A stretch of DNA of 64,000 nucleotides from Phymatolithon calcareum. Lineage: Eukaryota; Rhodophyta; Florideophyceae; Hapalidiales. Location of the stretch: assembly GCA_977006965.1 (NCBI GenBank), contig OZ345364.1:1488001-1552000 (forward strand), given 5' to 3'. Made by a program: the position numbers and the translations under genes. Position 1 is the stretch's first letter; each line of letters begins with the position of its first letter. Shown one piece after another: positions 20,312 through 29,860 of the stretch. The notes under the pieces are model-generated. The model did no database searches, was not told where the DNA came from, and was given only the letters and a program-made list of their open reading frames with translations.

Positions 20312-21223
20312 TCAGATAGTGATAGAACGAAACCAACGAGGGATAGTGTCGGGTGGTTTCTTGCTTCTTCCGAAAGCGACACAAATGCTGGACGCCCTCA
20401 GACGGTGCAGTTCCAACATCATGACAACCCTGCACACTCCCGGAGATTCGGGCGGTCGTCCACGGCGACGACGTCGAGAGCGACGCAATGTCAGCATAGA
20501 CGCTGCACGCCTCCGAGCAATGTATAGTCCCGAATTTTCGGGGGGTCTTCCTCGGCGACGTCGGGTAGAATCATCACTGGTGTTCCTGCCGTTGCAGCCA
20601 CTATCAGGAAACTGCAAAAGTGTAAAAGGAAACAGGTTGTATGCCACAATATCGGGCGGTTTCCGCGGAGTCAGTAAAAACGTCTTAGTCACTGGGGCAG
20701 AATTACAACCAGAAAACTGCAGAGTTTTTTCCCTGCGACATTCGCCGTCGAGACTGGGTAGTTTCCATCCGATCGTCATGAGACCCGAGTCCAACTGCAC
20801 GACCGAACGGAACGGCGGAGACACTGGCGATACGGCTGCGCCGAATGACATTGCCGGTTTCCGAAAAGATGTTCGCGAAGAGACGTGCCTCGCGACACGA
20901 CCTGTCGTTGCCATACGCGAGCGGGCGATGACGGCTCTAATCACGGCATCGCGAGCAGCGCGGTGCCAGCAGGAAGCGCTCAATCTGCTTGGAATGCGTT
21001 GTCCAATTACTGGCGCTATCCTGATGGCCACGAAGACAGAGACGTCGCGCAAGGCGAGATCCGCGAGCCCGACAATTAGCTGAACAAACAGCTCGACTTC
21101 ATCACTTATAACCGGCAGCTGCCGGATATGGCAGCTCGAGCACATGCACGCATAGTAATTAGCTTCACCGGCGTCATTCGTGAATTGCGCCTCATCGCTT
21201 GTCCATTTACCCTTCTGGTTCAT
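20312..21223 (-). CDS. Doubtful ORF with two AT-hook-like motifs downstream of the APH-like kinase
   Basis: 303 codons from an ATG at 21223, starting 23 bp after the stop of the APH-like gene on the same strand. The C-terminal third repeats a block with STRRRRGRPPENSG and SRRRRRGRPPESPG, both containing the AT-hook core RGRP flanked by basic residues, plus weaker relatives (PRKPPD, SKKPPD). This would suggest a minor-groove DNA-binding protein. However, the plus strand of the same DNA is also open (20319-21083, 254 residues, with four SGG-containing repeats). The rest of the minus product is unremarkable, so strand and reality are uncertain. DNA repeats of TCGGGNGGT at about 20349, 20447, 20537 and 20652 create the pattern on either strand. 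Confidence 0.25.
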   Translation of the reverse strand: MNQKGKWTSDEAQFTNDAGEANYYACMCSSCHIRQLPVISDEVELFVQLIVGLADLALRDVSVFVAIRIAPVIGQRIPSRLSASCWHRAARDAVIRAVIARSRMATTGRVARHVSSRTSFRKPAMSFGAAVSPVSPPFRSVVQLDSGLMTIGWKLPSLDGECRREKTLQFSGCNSAPVTKTFLLTPRKPPDIVAYNLFPFTLLQFPDSGCNGRNTSDDSTRRRRGRPPENSGLYIARRRAASMLTLRRSRRRRRGRPPESPGVCRVVMMLELHRLRASSICVAFGRSKKPPDTIPRWFRSITI

Positions 21224-21245
21224 TGATAAACTAGTTGCAATGGCG

Positions 21246-22175
21246 CTAATCCAAAGACACAGGTTTTGCAGACGGCAGTCCGTTGTAAACGATGTCAAAC
21301 TTGCGGCCAGCACCAAAACGCGAAAACTTATCCCGGATGCGCGACAACACACGTTCTTCCTTGCGATAGCCACCCACTGAGATGTACGTGAACAGATGCC
21401 ACCGCAGTCGCGCCAGCCATGGCCACTTGTAAAGCGCACGGAAGTTGTACATCGCAGCGTACTCGAAATACTCGGGATACCAGCCGGCGAGATCCCAATC
21501 CAGCACCCACAGCTGGCCAGCGTCATCGAGCTGCATGTTTCTTGGCGCGAGATCATGGTGCGTCAGCACAAACGCTTTCGGTACTGGCGGGACCCACGTG
21601 GTGGGCGTGCTCTTCACGCGTTTTGCAGCGCGGCGCATGGCGCGTGGTATGGAGACAAACGCGCTCCAAAACTCGATGAAAGACGACACGGCGGCAGGGC
21701 TAGCGTGAGCGGGCAACCCAAACCAGTCTTCAAGCCAGAATGAGCGGCACGCTCCGCTGCCAAGAGAGCCGGCGGTTGGCGAGCACTGCGACCGCAACTT
21801 GGACACAAACTGACGTAGCTCCAGCGCTAGCTTGATCGTTGTAAACCAACCGAGACGCGGCCACGCATCCTCCAAACTCGTGCCTGTAATCAAGGGCATG
21901 ACCAAATACGATTCGTCTTTCAGTGAACCTGAAACGGTGCGGAGCACTCGCGGAGCTCGCACTCCAAGTTGATGCGCCATGTTGATCGCTTCCTTTGTGT
22001 CTTGAACATGCTCGCGCCGAAATCTCTTCGCAACAAGGCAGCCGGAAAGACGACGGATGTTGCACCTCAGGTCCGCGGAGAGCCGCGGTGCATTGCGGAT
22101 GTGCTCGACCAGCTCAGCGTCAGTGTAGTCAAACAAAGATGAATGGTCAACGACAGGTAAGGTGCGCGACGCCAT
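21246..22175 (-). CDS. Aminoglycoside phosphotransferase/choline kinase-like (APH family) protein
   Basis: 309 residues, single exon. It carries the APH-type catalytic loop LTHHDLAPRN at about 204-213 (Asp as base, Asn for metal) and the metal-binding segment DWDLAGWYPEYFE at 226-238, typical of the fungal and algal branch of the Phosphotransferase enzyme family. The N-terminal lobe has VAKRF near 48-52 as the likely nucleotide-binding Lys and SYLVMPLITG at 89-98 as the hinge. It probably phosphorylates a small hydroxylated molecule. The substrate cannot be told from sequence, and resistance to antibiotics is not implied. No targeting signal is seen. Length is near normal for the family, so it looks intact. 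Confidence 0.88.
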   Translation of the reverse strand: MASRTLPVVDHSSLFDYTDAELVEHIRNAPRLSADLRCNIRRLSGCLVAKRFRREHVQDTKEAINMAHQLGVRAPRVLRTVSGSLKDESYLVMPLITGTSLEDAWPRLGWFTTIKLALELRQFVSKLRSQCSPTAGSLGSGACRSFWLEDWFGLPAHASPAAVSSFIEFWSAFVSIPRAMRRAAKRVKSTPTTWVPPVPKAFVLTHHDLAPRNMQLDDAGQLWVLDWDLAGWYPEYFEYAAMYNFRALYKWPWLARLRWHLFTYISVGGYRKEERVLSRIRDKFSRFGAGRKFDIVYNGLPSAKPVSLD

Positions 22176-22464
22176 TTCTGTGCGCTGGGCTCAGTTGAAA
22201 AGGACGGCGATCGTTGCATCGCGCAGTACAGTACATTACTGAAGCCGAATTGACGACAACACAGTGCTGCATTAGTAGCTCCAAAGTCGACATAAAGGAG
22301 TCCTCGTTTATCGGGAAGGTTCCTGTTCCGATAAACAAATCACCCTATAAACGAGACAGGCACGTGTACACGTGGAAGTTGTGTTTGCCTTCTGACAGGC
22401 ACGGCTTTCGGTGTAGTGCACGGAAGCACGGAAAGTAGGCACATACACTGAAAACCTCACTCCT

Positions 22465-22570
22465 ACAAATTTCTAGGCTAGCCTGGAAATTTGAGGTGTC
22501 CCACAATCTCACACTTCCGGAATCATCACCGGATGCTAGATATCGACCATCAGGACTGAAGGGAATTACG
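22465..22570 (-). pseudogene. Isolated WD40 repeat, gene fragment
   Basis: The minus strand encodes one clear WD40 blade, FSPDGRYLASGDDSGSVRLW, followed by DTSNFQ. It sits in a larger open frame (22345-22824) that otherwise shows no second blade. WD40 proteins need several blades to form a propeller, so this is most likely the remnant of a longer gene or a captured exon. Confidence 0.45.
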
Positions 22571-22981
22571 TTACGAGGCCGAAAAACGGACATGCAGCTA
22601 CAGCTGTTCGATAGGCTCTGCAAAAGCGATGACAGCACGTAAACTCTGGCAAATAACGAGGACTGGCACGCGCTTAAATGAACTCTGATATTTTGGTCAA
22701 GAGCACCTCTTAAAGAAGCCTCACATATCAAACGAAATGGCGTACCGAACTTCTCATTAGACGATTTTGCCCGATTGGTTGCTCTACTGACATATGACGA
22801 AATTCTCGGCCACCCTCTTCTCAACAGCGGCCTGCCTCTATCAAGGCAGAACCTGGACGAACGTGTGAAGTGCAGAGAATTTTAGGCCACCCAAGTGGCT
22901 CATGCTTTCAATGGCGAAAACAGATCATTGCACGTGGATTTTTCTGCTGTGGTCTCTGGAGCTCGAAGCGATTCACCTCCA

Positions 22982-23233
22982 ATGGCAGAAAGGCCTGGAG
23001 CAGATCCTAACAAGCAGTACCTCAACGTCCGCAGCCAGTTTACCAAAGCCTGCCAGAAGTGGTGTGCTAGTAGACAGAACGCAACAGACAACTTCCGCAA
23101 CTTCGTGCTCGTGGACAAACGCGAAAACGTATCCGCGATGGGTAAGAAGTGTATCGTTATGCACACGACATTTCGGTGTGGAAAAGCAGTCAACTGGCAC
23201 ACAATATCTGAAAAGTTTCGCGGCCCCGAATGA
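22982..23233 (+). CDS. Hypothetical protein, possibly partial
   Basis: 83 residues from the ATG at 22982 (MAERPGADPNK). The frame is open upstream to 22895 without an ATG. It contains FTKACQKWCASRQNATDNFR, NFVLVDK and CIVMHTTFRCG, an even composition that looks like true protein rather than random frame. I do not recognise the family. It may be one exon of a larger, partly lost gene, since neighbouring DNA is degenerate. Confidence 0.3.
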   Translation: MAERPGADPNKQYLNVRSQFTKACQKWCASRQNATDNFRNFVLVDKRENVSAMGKKCIVMHTTFRCGKAVNWHTISEKFRGPE

Positions 23234-24365
23234 TAGGAGACCTTTTTTCGGATTCACGTACGTCCAGCACTACAAGTGCAGCAGAGGCGGCCATGATCGA
23301 GATCACGATCTTTCGGACATGGTGGTTTCGTTCCTTGCGATTTCTGATTTGGTTCTAGTGCTTGCCGCAGTTCCGTTCCATGCCGCGAGGGTCAAGAGCA
23401 CAAATACTGGTCAAAATGCAAAGAGGGTACTGCAATGAATTCAAGGGGTGTTAAATACAGTTTATTCGGAATTCGCTTTGTGTTTGGAACAAAAGTGCAC
23501 TTTTCAACCATGCATCGAATGGCGCATACAGTAGTGATAAAATTTCACCAGGGGAAAGTTAAACAGGGGGAGGAAAGCAAGTTTTGGAAGTTTCAAAGAT
23601 TATACTGAAAAAGTTGGTCGCGTTGTGCACGGTAAATTATGAGGGGGGTTTCGAGTATCAAAAATATATCTAAAAAGCAGTCACAACATTCTGTCTCCCA
23701 ATTTTCACCACTTCCTGACGGTTATTTTAGCTTTCTCACATATTTTTATGATGCATTTCGTATTACCGTTCACGCATCATACAGACCACACATGCACGCT
23801 TGAGAAAAACGATATGACAATCGACTTGCTTTCCTCCCCCTGTATAACTTTCCCCTGATTTCACATACTGTACAGTATTCTTTTCTCTGTCTTCAACAGC
23901 CCTCATTAATTTTGCAATGTTTTCCGGAACGGCATAAATTATTCCTCTCATTTCCACTTACAGTAGCGATGATAATCAAAGTGAATATTGATACATATTT
24001 TTGATGGCCACCAGTACCTTCGCGAGTTGAGATCAGAATCTTCCAGTGCGGATGAAATCTGAGCCCGAATCTGGATCATAGAATGACTGTTGAAACAGCC
24101 TGTGATCCGTATTGAAATTCGTATGACGGATTTGATTGCACGCGAAGAGCTAATCACCAGGCACGTCGTGAACCGCACTGGATGAGTACCATATGTATGC
24201 ACGGGCACATCTGATAGCCAGCATTGGAAAGCGCGATACCTTTCTGGCAGAGACTATTGTTTGTGTGTTTGTTTTCGTTTCAAGGTCTTTTGCTGAGATT
24301 AATTTAGAGCAAGAAGGAGGACCGACCACCTGACCATAGGTGGACGTGGAAGAGGACCAAGCAGC
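23234..24365. other. Gene-poor stretch
   Basis: No supported gene. Short frames at 22902-23438 (plus) and 23763-23957 (minus) look random. The end of this interval is the likely 5' region of the zinc-finger/alpha-kinase pseudogene. Confidence 0.35.
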
Positions 24366-25330
24366 ATGACCTCTCGAGGATGTTTGGAATGCGGCGAGGC
24401 GAAGACGCATTCTTTTTTCAGTTTACGACAATGGCGTAAGGGTGTCGGTCGTTCGCGTTGCATTGATTGTGTGACCGGACGGAATGCCGGTATTGGAATT
24501 CGGCGGACAGAGCGTGTGAACAATGAGTCTGGTGTAGTGTTTAGGTATGTGTTGCATGGAATTATTGAAGTTCACAAATACTCGTATGTATGTATGCATA
24601 CATATTGCACAGTGCATACGATTTGCAACATCCGTTCGAAGAGGATGGCTTTCGTTGGGTTGCGATCGGAAGGTAAATCTCCGGACCGCGTACAGGTGAG
24701 CCGTGCGTCGCGAAATGGTTCAAAACGGGATATTTAACTTACATTGAATGTCTGCCGTGGAGTTTCGTGAAGATATTCGATGTGCCGTAAAGGCTATGGA
24801 ACTGGTGCGTGAATTCAATGTTGCACGTATCATTGATACACATATCCGTGTGAACATCTGCGAGGTTTGGGAATTTGGGGCGGAGACTGGTCTGGAAGCT
24901 GCGAAATACATGCTTGAGCCTTATATTGAGGGTTACGAAAAATGCGAGTGAGATGTGGATTTGTTTATGAGGCGATTGTTTGTTTCCTTGTTTGTTTTGG
25001 CTGACATTCTGTGTGCACTTTGTGAGGACAGAGAATGGTAACAGTGGTTGGTATGATGATTCTACCGATTGGAGTATGGGAATGCAGGCACTGTCACACT
25101 TTTCTTATCACAAAACAGGTGGACAGTTTGTACTTTGTGATATACAGGGCGGATTTGACGAGGATGGCGCAATCTTGACAGATCCTGCCATACATTCCAG
25201 GAATATGAGTTATGGTGTTACGGATATGGGTGCCGCAGGTATTTCAAACTTTTTCGCTCCCCATCGATGAAACCGGTATTGGGGCCTTCCTGAAACACAA
25301 AATAAGACGCGGCGACGTATTTGGGGAGAG
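24366..25330 (+). pseudogene. Broken zinc-finger plus alpha-kinase gene
   Basis: Exon-like start at 24366 with a CxxC...CxxC zinc-binding module (CLECGEAKTHSFFSLRQW, then SRCIDC, Stc1-like). A likely intron begins GTATGT at 24545. From 24641 the frame reads EDGFRWVAIGR, TAA at 24674, then GPRTGEPCVAKWFKTG (the alpha-kinase beta-strand with the ATP-binding Lys). A frameshift at about 24740 leads to REDIRCAVKAMELVREFN, HIRVNICEVWEF and YMLEPYIEGYEK. An intron with GTGAGA at 24948 probably joins to GNSGWYDDSTDW, QALSHFSYHKTGGQFVLCDI, LTDPAIHS and NFFAPHR. A TGA then stands where the family has its zinc-binding Cys, and the next one is Trp. At least three lesions make it a pseudogene. Alpha-kinases (MHCK/eEF2K type) phosphorylate Ser/Thr in helical targets. 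Confidence 0.7.
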
Positions 25331-26044
25331 CATGACTGATTTTTGTGCTTTTTGACCCCTGTGCGATCTGAAACACAAAATTTTGCGAGCATCATTGGTA
25401 CTAAACACTGTAATTCCCACCGGAGAAGTGGATTGGAAGTTTCCACTTCTAGCATCTTGGGTGGAATCAGTACATGCTGGCAATACGGTGTAGCCGTGCA
25501 AGCAGAACAGAAAATGACCACCCAGATTCAACGCTAGCCGACCATTCCGCGCCATATCTCTATTTTCACGCTCGCACACGCACGTAAGAACATTAGTGTG
25601 ACGTTTGCTGTGCTTTTCGGGTCGTTATTTGTTCAATTTGATGGCGAGTCTTGTTGGGATGAACCAAATTCTTACCACGTTTATGCCGCAACTTAGCGTA
25701 GAAGCTAACAGTCTGTTTGGGGGTGAGTGGGATCTCAACGTTCCTCTTTACCGATGCTTGGTTACTGGGAGATGACCGAACAAATAAACGACAAAAATTC
25801 AGAGACGCCACCAAAGACTTAGAGTTTGGATCTTCTCTTTAACAACAGCTACTGACGTGCTTAATCGTCACGGTCGAGAGGATATCCAGTAGTATCTGTG
25901 GTGGAAGAGTGTGCAGCGGCTGAGCGCCGATTTAAATGTTCGTTTTTCAAGAGCAACCATGACTTGAGCATCGGTTTATTCATTCTACAATTAGACTATC
26001 ACATAACATTCGTAAAATAGGATTGAAGCCAAGAGCTTTAACGC
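25331..26044. other. Spacer, no supported gene
   Basis: Downstream remnant of the alpha-kinase pseudogene followed by sequence with no recognisable coding or repeat content. Confidence 0.3.
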
Positions 26045-26450
26045 TCAATTTTTCTTGTTGAGGGAAACCATCATCATTTGCATTAATTGATCATTCCTCT
26101 TATCCTCCCGCTCACGCTTCGCTCTTTCCTCCGCTCTCTGTTCTGCACGTTCTTTCCGCTCTTCCTCTCACTGCTCTGCACGCTCTTTCCGCACTTCCTC
26201 TCGCTGTTCGGCACAATCCTTGCTCTCCCCTTCTCGCCAGTTTTGATCTTGAACTCTCTTTAAATTGAGAAGACTGGTCAACTCTCCACCATCGCCAGTT
26301 TCTCTTCGCATACCGGATTACCGTCGATGCACCAAGCGACACGGGAGGCCTGCTGTATCTCTCGCGACGAATTGTTCCCGTTTTCACGCTCACGCACGGA
26401 TACGCCATGATAATTACTGTCGCCATCTTCGTCATCAATGCCTTGGGTGA
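26045..26450 (-). pseudogene. Coiled-coil protein C-terminus, broken
   Basis: The minus strand reads NLKRVQDQNWREGESKD, then EQREEVRKERAEQ, a TGA inside the repeat, EEERKERAEQRAEERAKR, and ends NDQLMQMMMVSLNKKN with TGA at 26045. This is a highly charged helix with a Met-rich end, the type of tail seen on many algal and oomycete DNA-binding or transposon-derived proteins. An upstream frame (SREIQQASRVAWCIDGNPVC, EEKLAM) joins by a frameshift near 26275. The plus strand shows a roughly 33-bp tandem repeat at about 26130-26215 that encodes the ERKERAEQ repeat. Confidence 0.4.
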
Positions 26451-26906
26451 GCTCTCAGATCCTGTGCCGCGCTCGTGCCGAACGATAGGAGAGAAAGGGG
26501 GCGCTTATGAGGCAATAGCATGCAATAGCCATGGGTGGAAGTACAGGCTAAATTCTAGCAGATTTGACTACTGCCCATGTCGGAGAGCGGATTGATCGAA
26601 AGCGAAAGGGAGATTGAATGGGATGGAGATACATGAGCGTGGACGGTACAAGTTTCAGAGAGCGGAGTGCCAGCTGTCCACAATTCACTGTAAATCTCGT
26701 TTTGGGATGGTACCAAATTTTTCTCACTAGGGGGTGGCTCTACTGAGAAAAACTGCGTTTGCGACACCACAAAACGTGACAGGTTTAGTACGCACAAATC
26801 CCGTTTTTGTGCTTTCAGGAAGGCCCCATTGTCATCCGGAATGGTCGAAATCAGCGGACCCACAGTATTATTATAATATTGTCGAGGGAACCACTTGCAT
26901 CCACAG

Positions 26907-27101
26907 TATCTTTAAGTCACTGCGAAATCTACAGACACTAGTTCCTATACGGAAGACACTATTTCGGAGACGGGGGACTATGAAAGAGAAGCTGTGACTG
27001 ATGAGGACAATGACAAGGCATACCAGAAGGACCCTACTTATTATCAAGATGAAGATGGTTACTACTATTTTTATTATGCGGATACTGATGGAGATAATTG
27101 A
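26907..27101 (+). other. Possible terminal exon encoding an acidic Tyr/Asp-rich tail
   Basis: After a TAA and a TTTAAG acceptor-like site the frame reads TAKSTDTSSYTEDTISETGD, then DEDNDKAYQKDPTYY, DEDGYYYFYYADTDGDN and stop. The composition is strongly biased and contrasts with flanking DNA, which suggests a real last exon or relic. No upstream exon could be linked. Confidence 0.3.
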
Positions 27102-27900
27102 GGGAGGGAGGGATTCTAATGAGTTGCTCGGGATATTGGAAAATTTGGGTAATTAAGTCTTTGATCGAAACCGTACGTACAGTCGAGACAGAGTGTGCGA
27201 CTGCAAGCTGTATACAGTATTGACTACATTAAAAGTGAAGATTGGCACTTGTCGAAATGACTCTTCCCGTCGGCCAACAGGGACACCAGCATCATACTCG
27301 GAAGATATGAAAGGATGAAAGAGTGTAAAGTTTATAAAGTGAGCGGATGAGCGATTAAAGAAAGCTTGCTGCATCAGCGCTGCCATGTATAAAACAGTTA
27401 CTCATTTCTACAAAATTGTTATTTTGCGACGAAAGTTCAAATACATTCTGCCAGAAACGGAAAGTTTAGGAGAGGAGAGCTACTGTTTTTTATAAGAAAC
27501 TTTGCACGCACAGAGGCGAAAGATATGTTTCAAAATAGACAGCACAACATCAGAGACGTTGCTTTCTTCGCGGAATTATCCGGGGGGCCACCAGCTAAAT
27601 TAATTTGGTCGTATAGTAATGCCTTTGAGTGCATTATGTTGGGCACCTCAGAGAGATCTTTTTACTGCACGTTAGCCAATCATCGTTGAGTACTTGCGGG
27701 AGATTTTAGTAGAAATAGCTCGCCTAGTTCACGTAGCATAGCGAGCAAGGGGGGAACACAACACAACCCAACACAATAGTGGAGACACTCACCGTCTCCA
27801 CGGGCACACGTTTCCAAATAATCGAACCCGCACAGACGACTTCACTGTGCGGGGTGCCCTCTAGTGTGCCTTCAAGCACGCACTTAACGACGCACAACCA
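27102..27900. other. Spacer and possible 5' LTR of Gyp2
   Basis: No gene. The last 200-300 bases could be the remnant 5' LTR of Gyp2, because a TTACA followed directly by TGGTGGATCTGC at 27915 looks like an LTR end and tRNA primer-binding site. No second LTR copy was found to confirm it. Confidence 0.3.
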
Positions 27901-28107
27901 ACGCGTACGTTACATGGTGGATCTGCTACTCGTTTTTAAACCTCGCGCATAGCTCTTGCTCTGCGCTCACCTCGTTGCAAACTTTCCTGCTTCGCGCTTC
28001 GTCCCCAACGCAAGCACCGTTTCGGTACTTGCCTCACCGTATTCTCGCCGTTTCGGTTCATCCTGTTTCATACCATGTCGACGAACAACGCTTTGGAACA
28101 AAGCTAA

Positions 28108-29220
28108 ATGGCGCGACAAATTATTGTCGCCCTACAGAAAGTGCACGACACATTCGTGTATCGCCCCGATATGGACGTTTCATACTGGATCTCTGGCGCG
28201 GCAGACCTCTTTCGTGACCTCAATGTACGAAATCCGGTGGATATCGCTCGTCTCCTCACTGCCGAGCTTCGGAACTGCCGTCCTATTCAGGATGTCGTGG
28301 AGGAGCACATCGCGTCACGCGAACAAATCGACGGTCCGCAAACGCCTTGCTCTCCTGTCCGTATTTTGGAATTCGCTCTCTCCAACGATCGTGTGTACAC
28401 TAAACCAACGGCTGACATCACCAGCGCTCTTTCTCGCTACGTAAAACCTCCGACTATGGACGTCACTGAGCATTTGTCCGCCCATTTGGCCAAGGAGGAA
28501 GACTTACTTCGCCGCCTAGACGTTCGCATTTCATCCGACGCTCTTCACGAAGCGATGTACGGTAGTACCGCTCCGGCTGGCAAACACGTTTCTGGTGCTG
28601 TCGAGGACGCAATCGTTGCTCGACTTCTCGACTCCTTACGTCCATCCGAGCAGGATTTGATCGAGCATCTAGACCGCCTAATTTTGTATTGGGGTGAGTC
28701 AAACTGGACTCTGACCGCTCTTATTGAATCCATACGCTTTTACGAACGCAAGATGAACTCTTTACCGGCCTCTTCGTCCTCCGATCATGGATCTGCCCTC
28801 ATCTGGCACTACCAGGCAAAGACTGAGGCTCGCTCATCTCGCTCTACCGCACGAGCTTACAATTTGTACGACCCCACTACGTATCTCCGCTCCGCTCGTC
28901 CGCGTCGTATCTCTGCAGAACTTCCGACGAAACGGCTCCGGTCTGAAAAGATGCGCCAGGATAACGACAATCCGATCCTCATTCAGTCGATCGCAAAGAT
29001 TTCCTCCGTTGCGGATACACTGAAAGGTATGTACGCCGACCGAAACCCCGGCGAGGTCCCGGAGAAGTCGTTGAGGAAACTGAGACGCGCGACAACCACG
29101 CGTGCTACGCACTGCTTGCGCTGCGGGAGTCCTTCTCATCACATTTCCGATTCTGCTATCGAGGACGATGACATCGCCAAGGATATGCGAGAAGCGAACT
29201 CTGCAAACCACGGTTTCTAA
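28108..29220 (+). CDS. Gyp2 gag-like polyprotein
   Basis: 370 residues, uninterrupted from the ATG at 28108. It is largely helical and charged (VSYWISGAADLFRDLNV, ITSALSRYVKPP), ending in a basic region and a Cys/His motif CLRCGSPSHHISDS near the C-terminus, a relaxed zinc knuckle. The position directly upstream of the aspartic protease identifies it as Gag, the structural protein that would form the particle and bind RNA. It is the only intact frame of Gyp2. Confidence 0.6.
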   Translation: MARQIIVALQKVHDTFVYRPDMDVSYWISGAADLFRDLNVRNPVDIARLLTAELRNCRPIQDVVEEHIASREQIDGPQTPCSPVRILEFALSNDRVYTKPTADITSALSRYVKPPTMDVTEHLSAHLAKEEDLLRRLDVRISSDALHEAMYGSTAPAGKHVSGAVEDAIVARLLDSLRPSEQDLIEHLDRLILYWGESNWTLTALIESIRFYERKMNSLPASSSSDHGSALIWHYQAKTEARSSRSTARAYNLYDPTTYLRSARPRRISAELPTKRLRSEKMRQDNDNPILIQSIAKISSVADTLKGMYADRNPGEVPEKSLRKLRRATTTRATHCLRCGSPSHHISDSAIEDDDIAKDMREANSANHGF

Positions 29221-29407
29221 CCGCTTCCTCGGTACGCCGAGCACAGGTCTTCGCTCGTTGGCCTAAGTCCTGGCTTCGCTCGCCTCGCGATTCAAAAAAC
29301 TAGACTCGGCTGGCATCTCTCCCTGGCATGCCAGCCCGATCAAAGATCCATAGTCACTGTCCATAGACTCCGGTCAAATTGTTTGCGGTGTCTCCGCGTA
29401 TGCCCAG

Positions 29408-29860
29408 GTGAAGTCAACCTCTCGTTTCACAACATCCATACAGCTCGTCAACTCGGTTCATGGTTCTCTCACTGCCTTGGTTGACACTGGCGCCGAGCGC
29501 ACCTGCATCTCTACAACTCTGTTCCACAAAATGCGTTCCAAAGACAAATCTCTGCGTCTCTTCGATCCCTCTATCCGTCTCTCTGGTGCTAATGGATCTC
29601 TTCTCTCCGTCAAAGGCGCTGTTAGTTTTCCTCTCTCGCTCACACATCGTATTTCTGTCACAACCGATATCATCGTGTGCAACAATCTCTCGCACGATGT
29701 TAATCTCCGTTTGGACGTCCTCATCAGCACCCGCGCTGTTATCAACTTACACGACCAGTCCGTGATGTTCCGCTCTCCTGACCCATCCGCTCTCCGGAGT
29801 ACGCGTACTTTGTCACTGTTCCTGTTCCGGAGACGTACCTCACTCTGTCCGATGATGTGA
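29408..29860 (+). pseudogene. Gyp2 retroviral-type aspartic protease
   Basis: The frame reads HGSLTALVDTGAERTCIS near 29458-29512: a hydrophobic strand, the catalytic DTGA and the usual Cys/Ile. A flap-like SGANGSLLSVKG follows, then NLRLDVLIS in place of the late ILG motif. There is no own ATG, so it would be made by frameshift or as part of a Gag-Pol fusion. It is in frame +2 relative to gag in frame +1. Confidence 0.65.

Noticed and set aside
20312-21556. Full 414-codon minus-strand frame
   Set aside because: Its first third is an out-of-frame shadow of the APH-like gene. Only the part from 21223 is listed, with low confidence.
24673-24695. A 23-nt GT...AG segment that would remove the TAA in the alpha-kinase
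   Set aside because: Too short for spliceosomal removal, and a further frameshift remains downstream.
25268-25270. TGA at a conserved Cys position of the alpha-kinase, as a possible selenocysteine codon
   Set aside because: The same gene has an upstream TAA and a frameshift, and the partner Cys is Trp, so decay explains it better. No SECIS-like element was identified.
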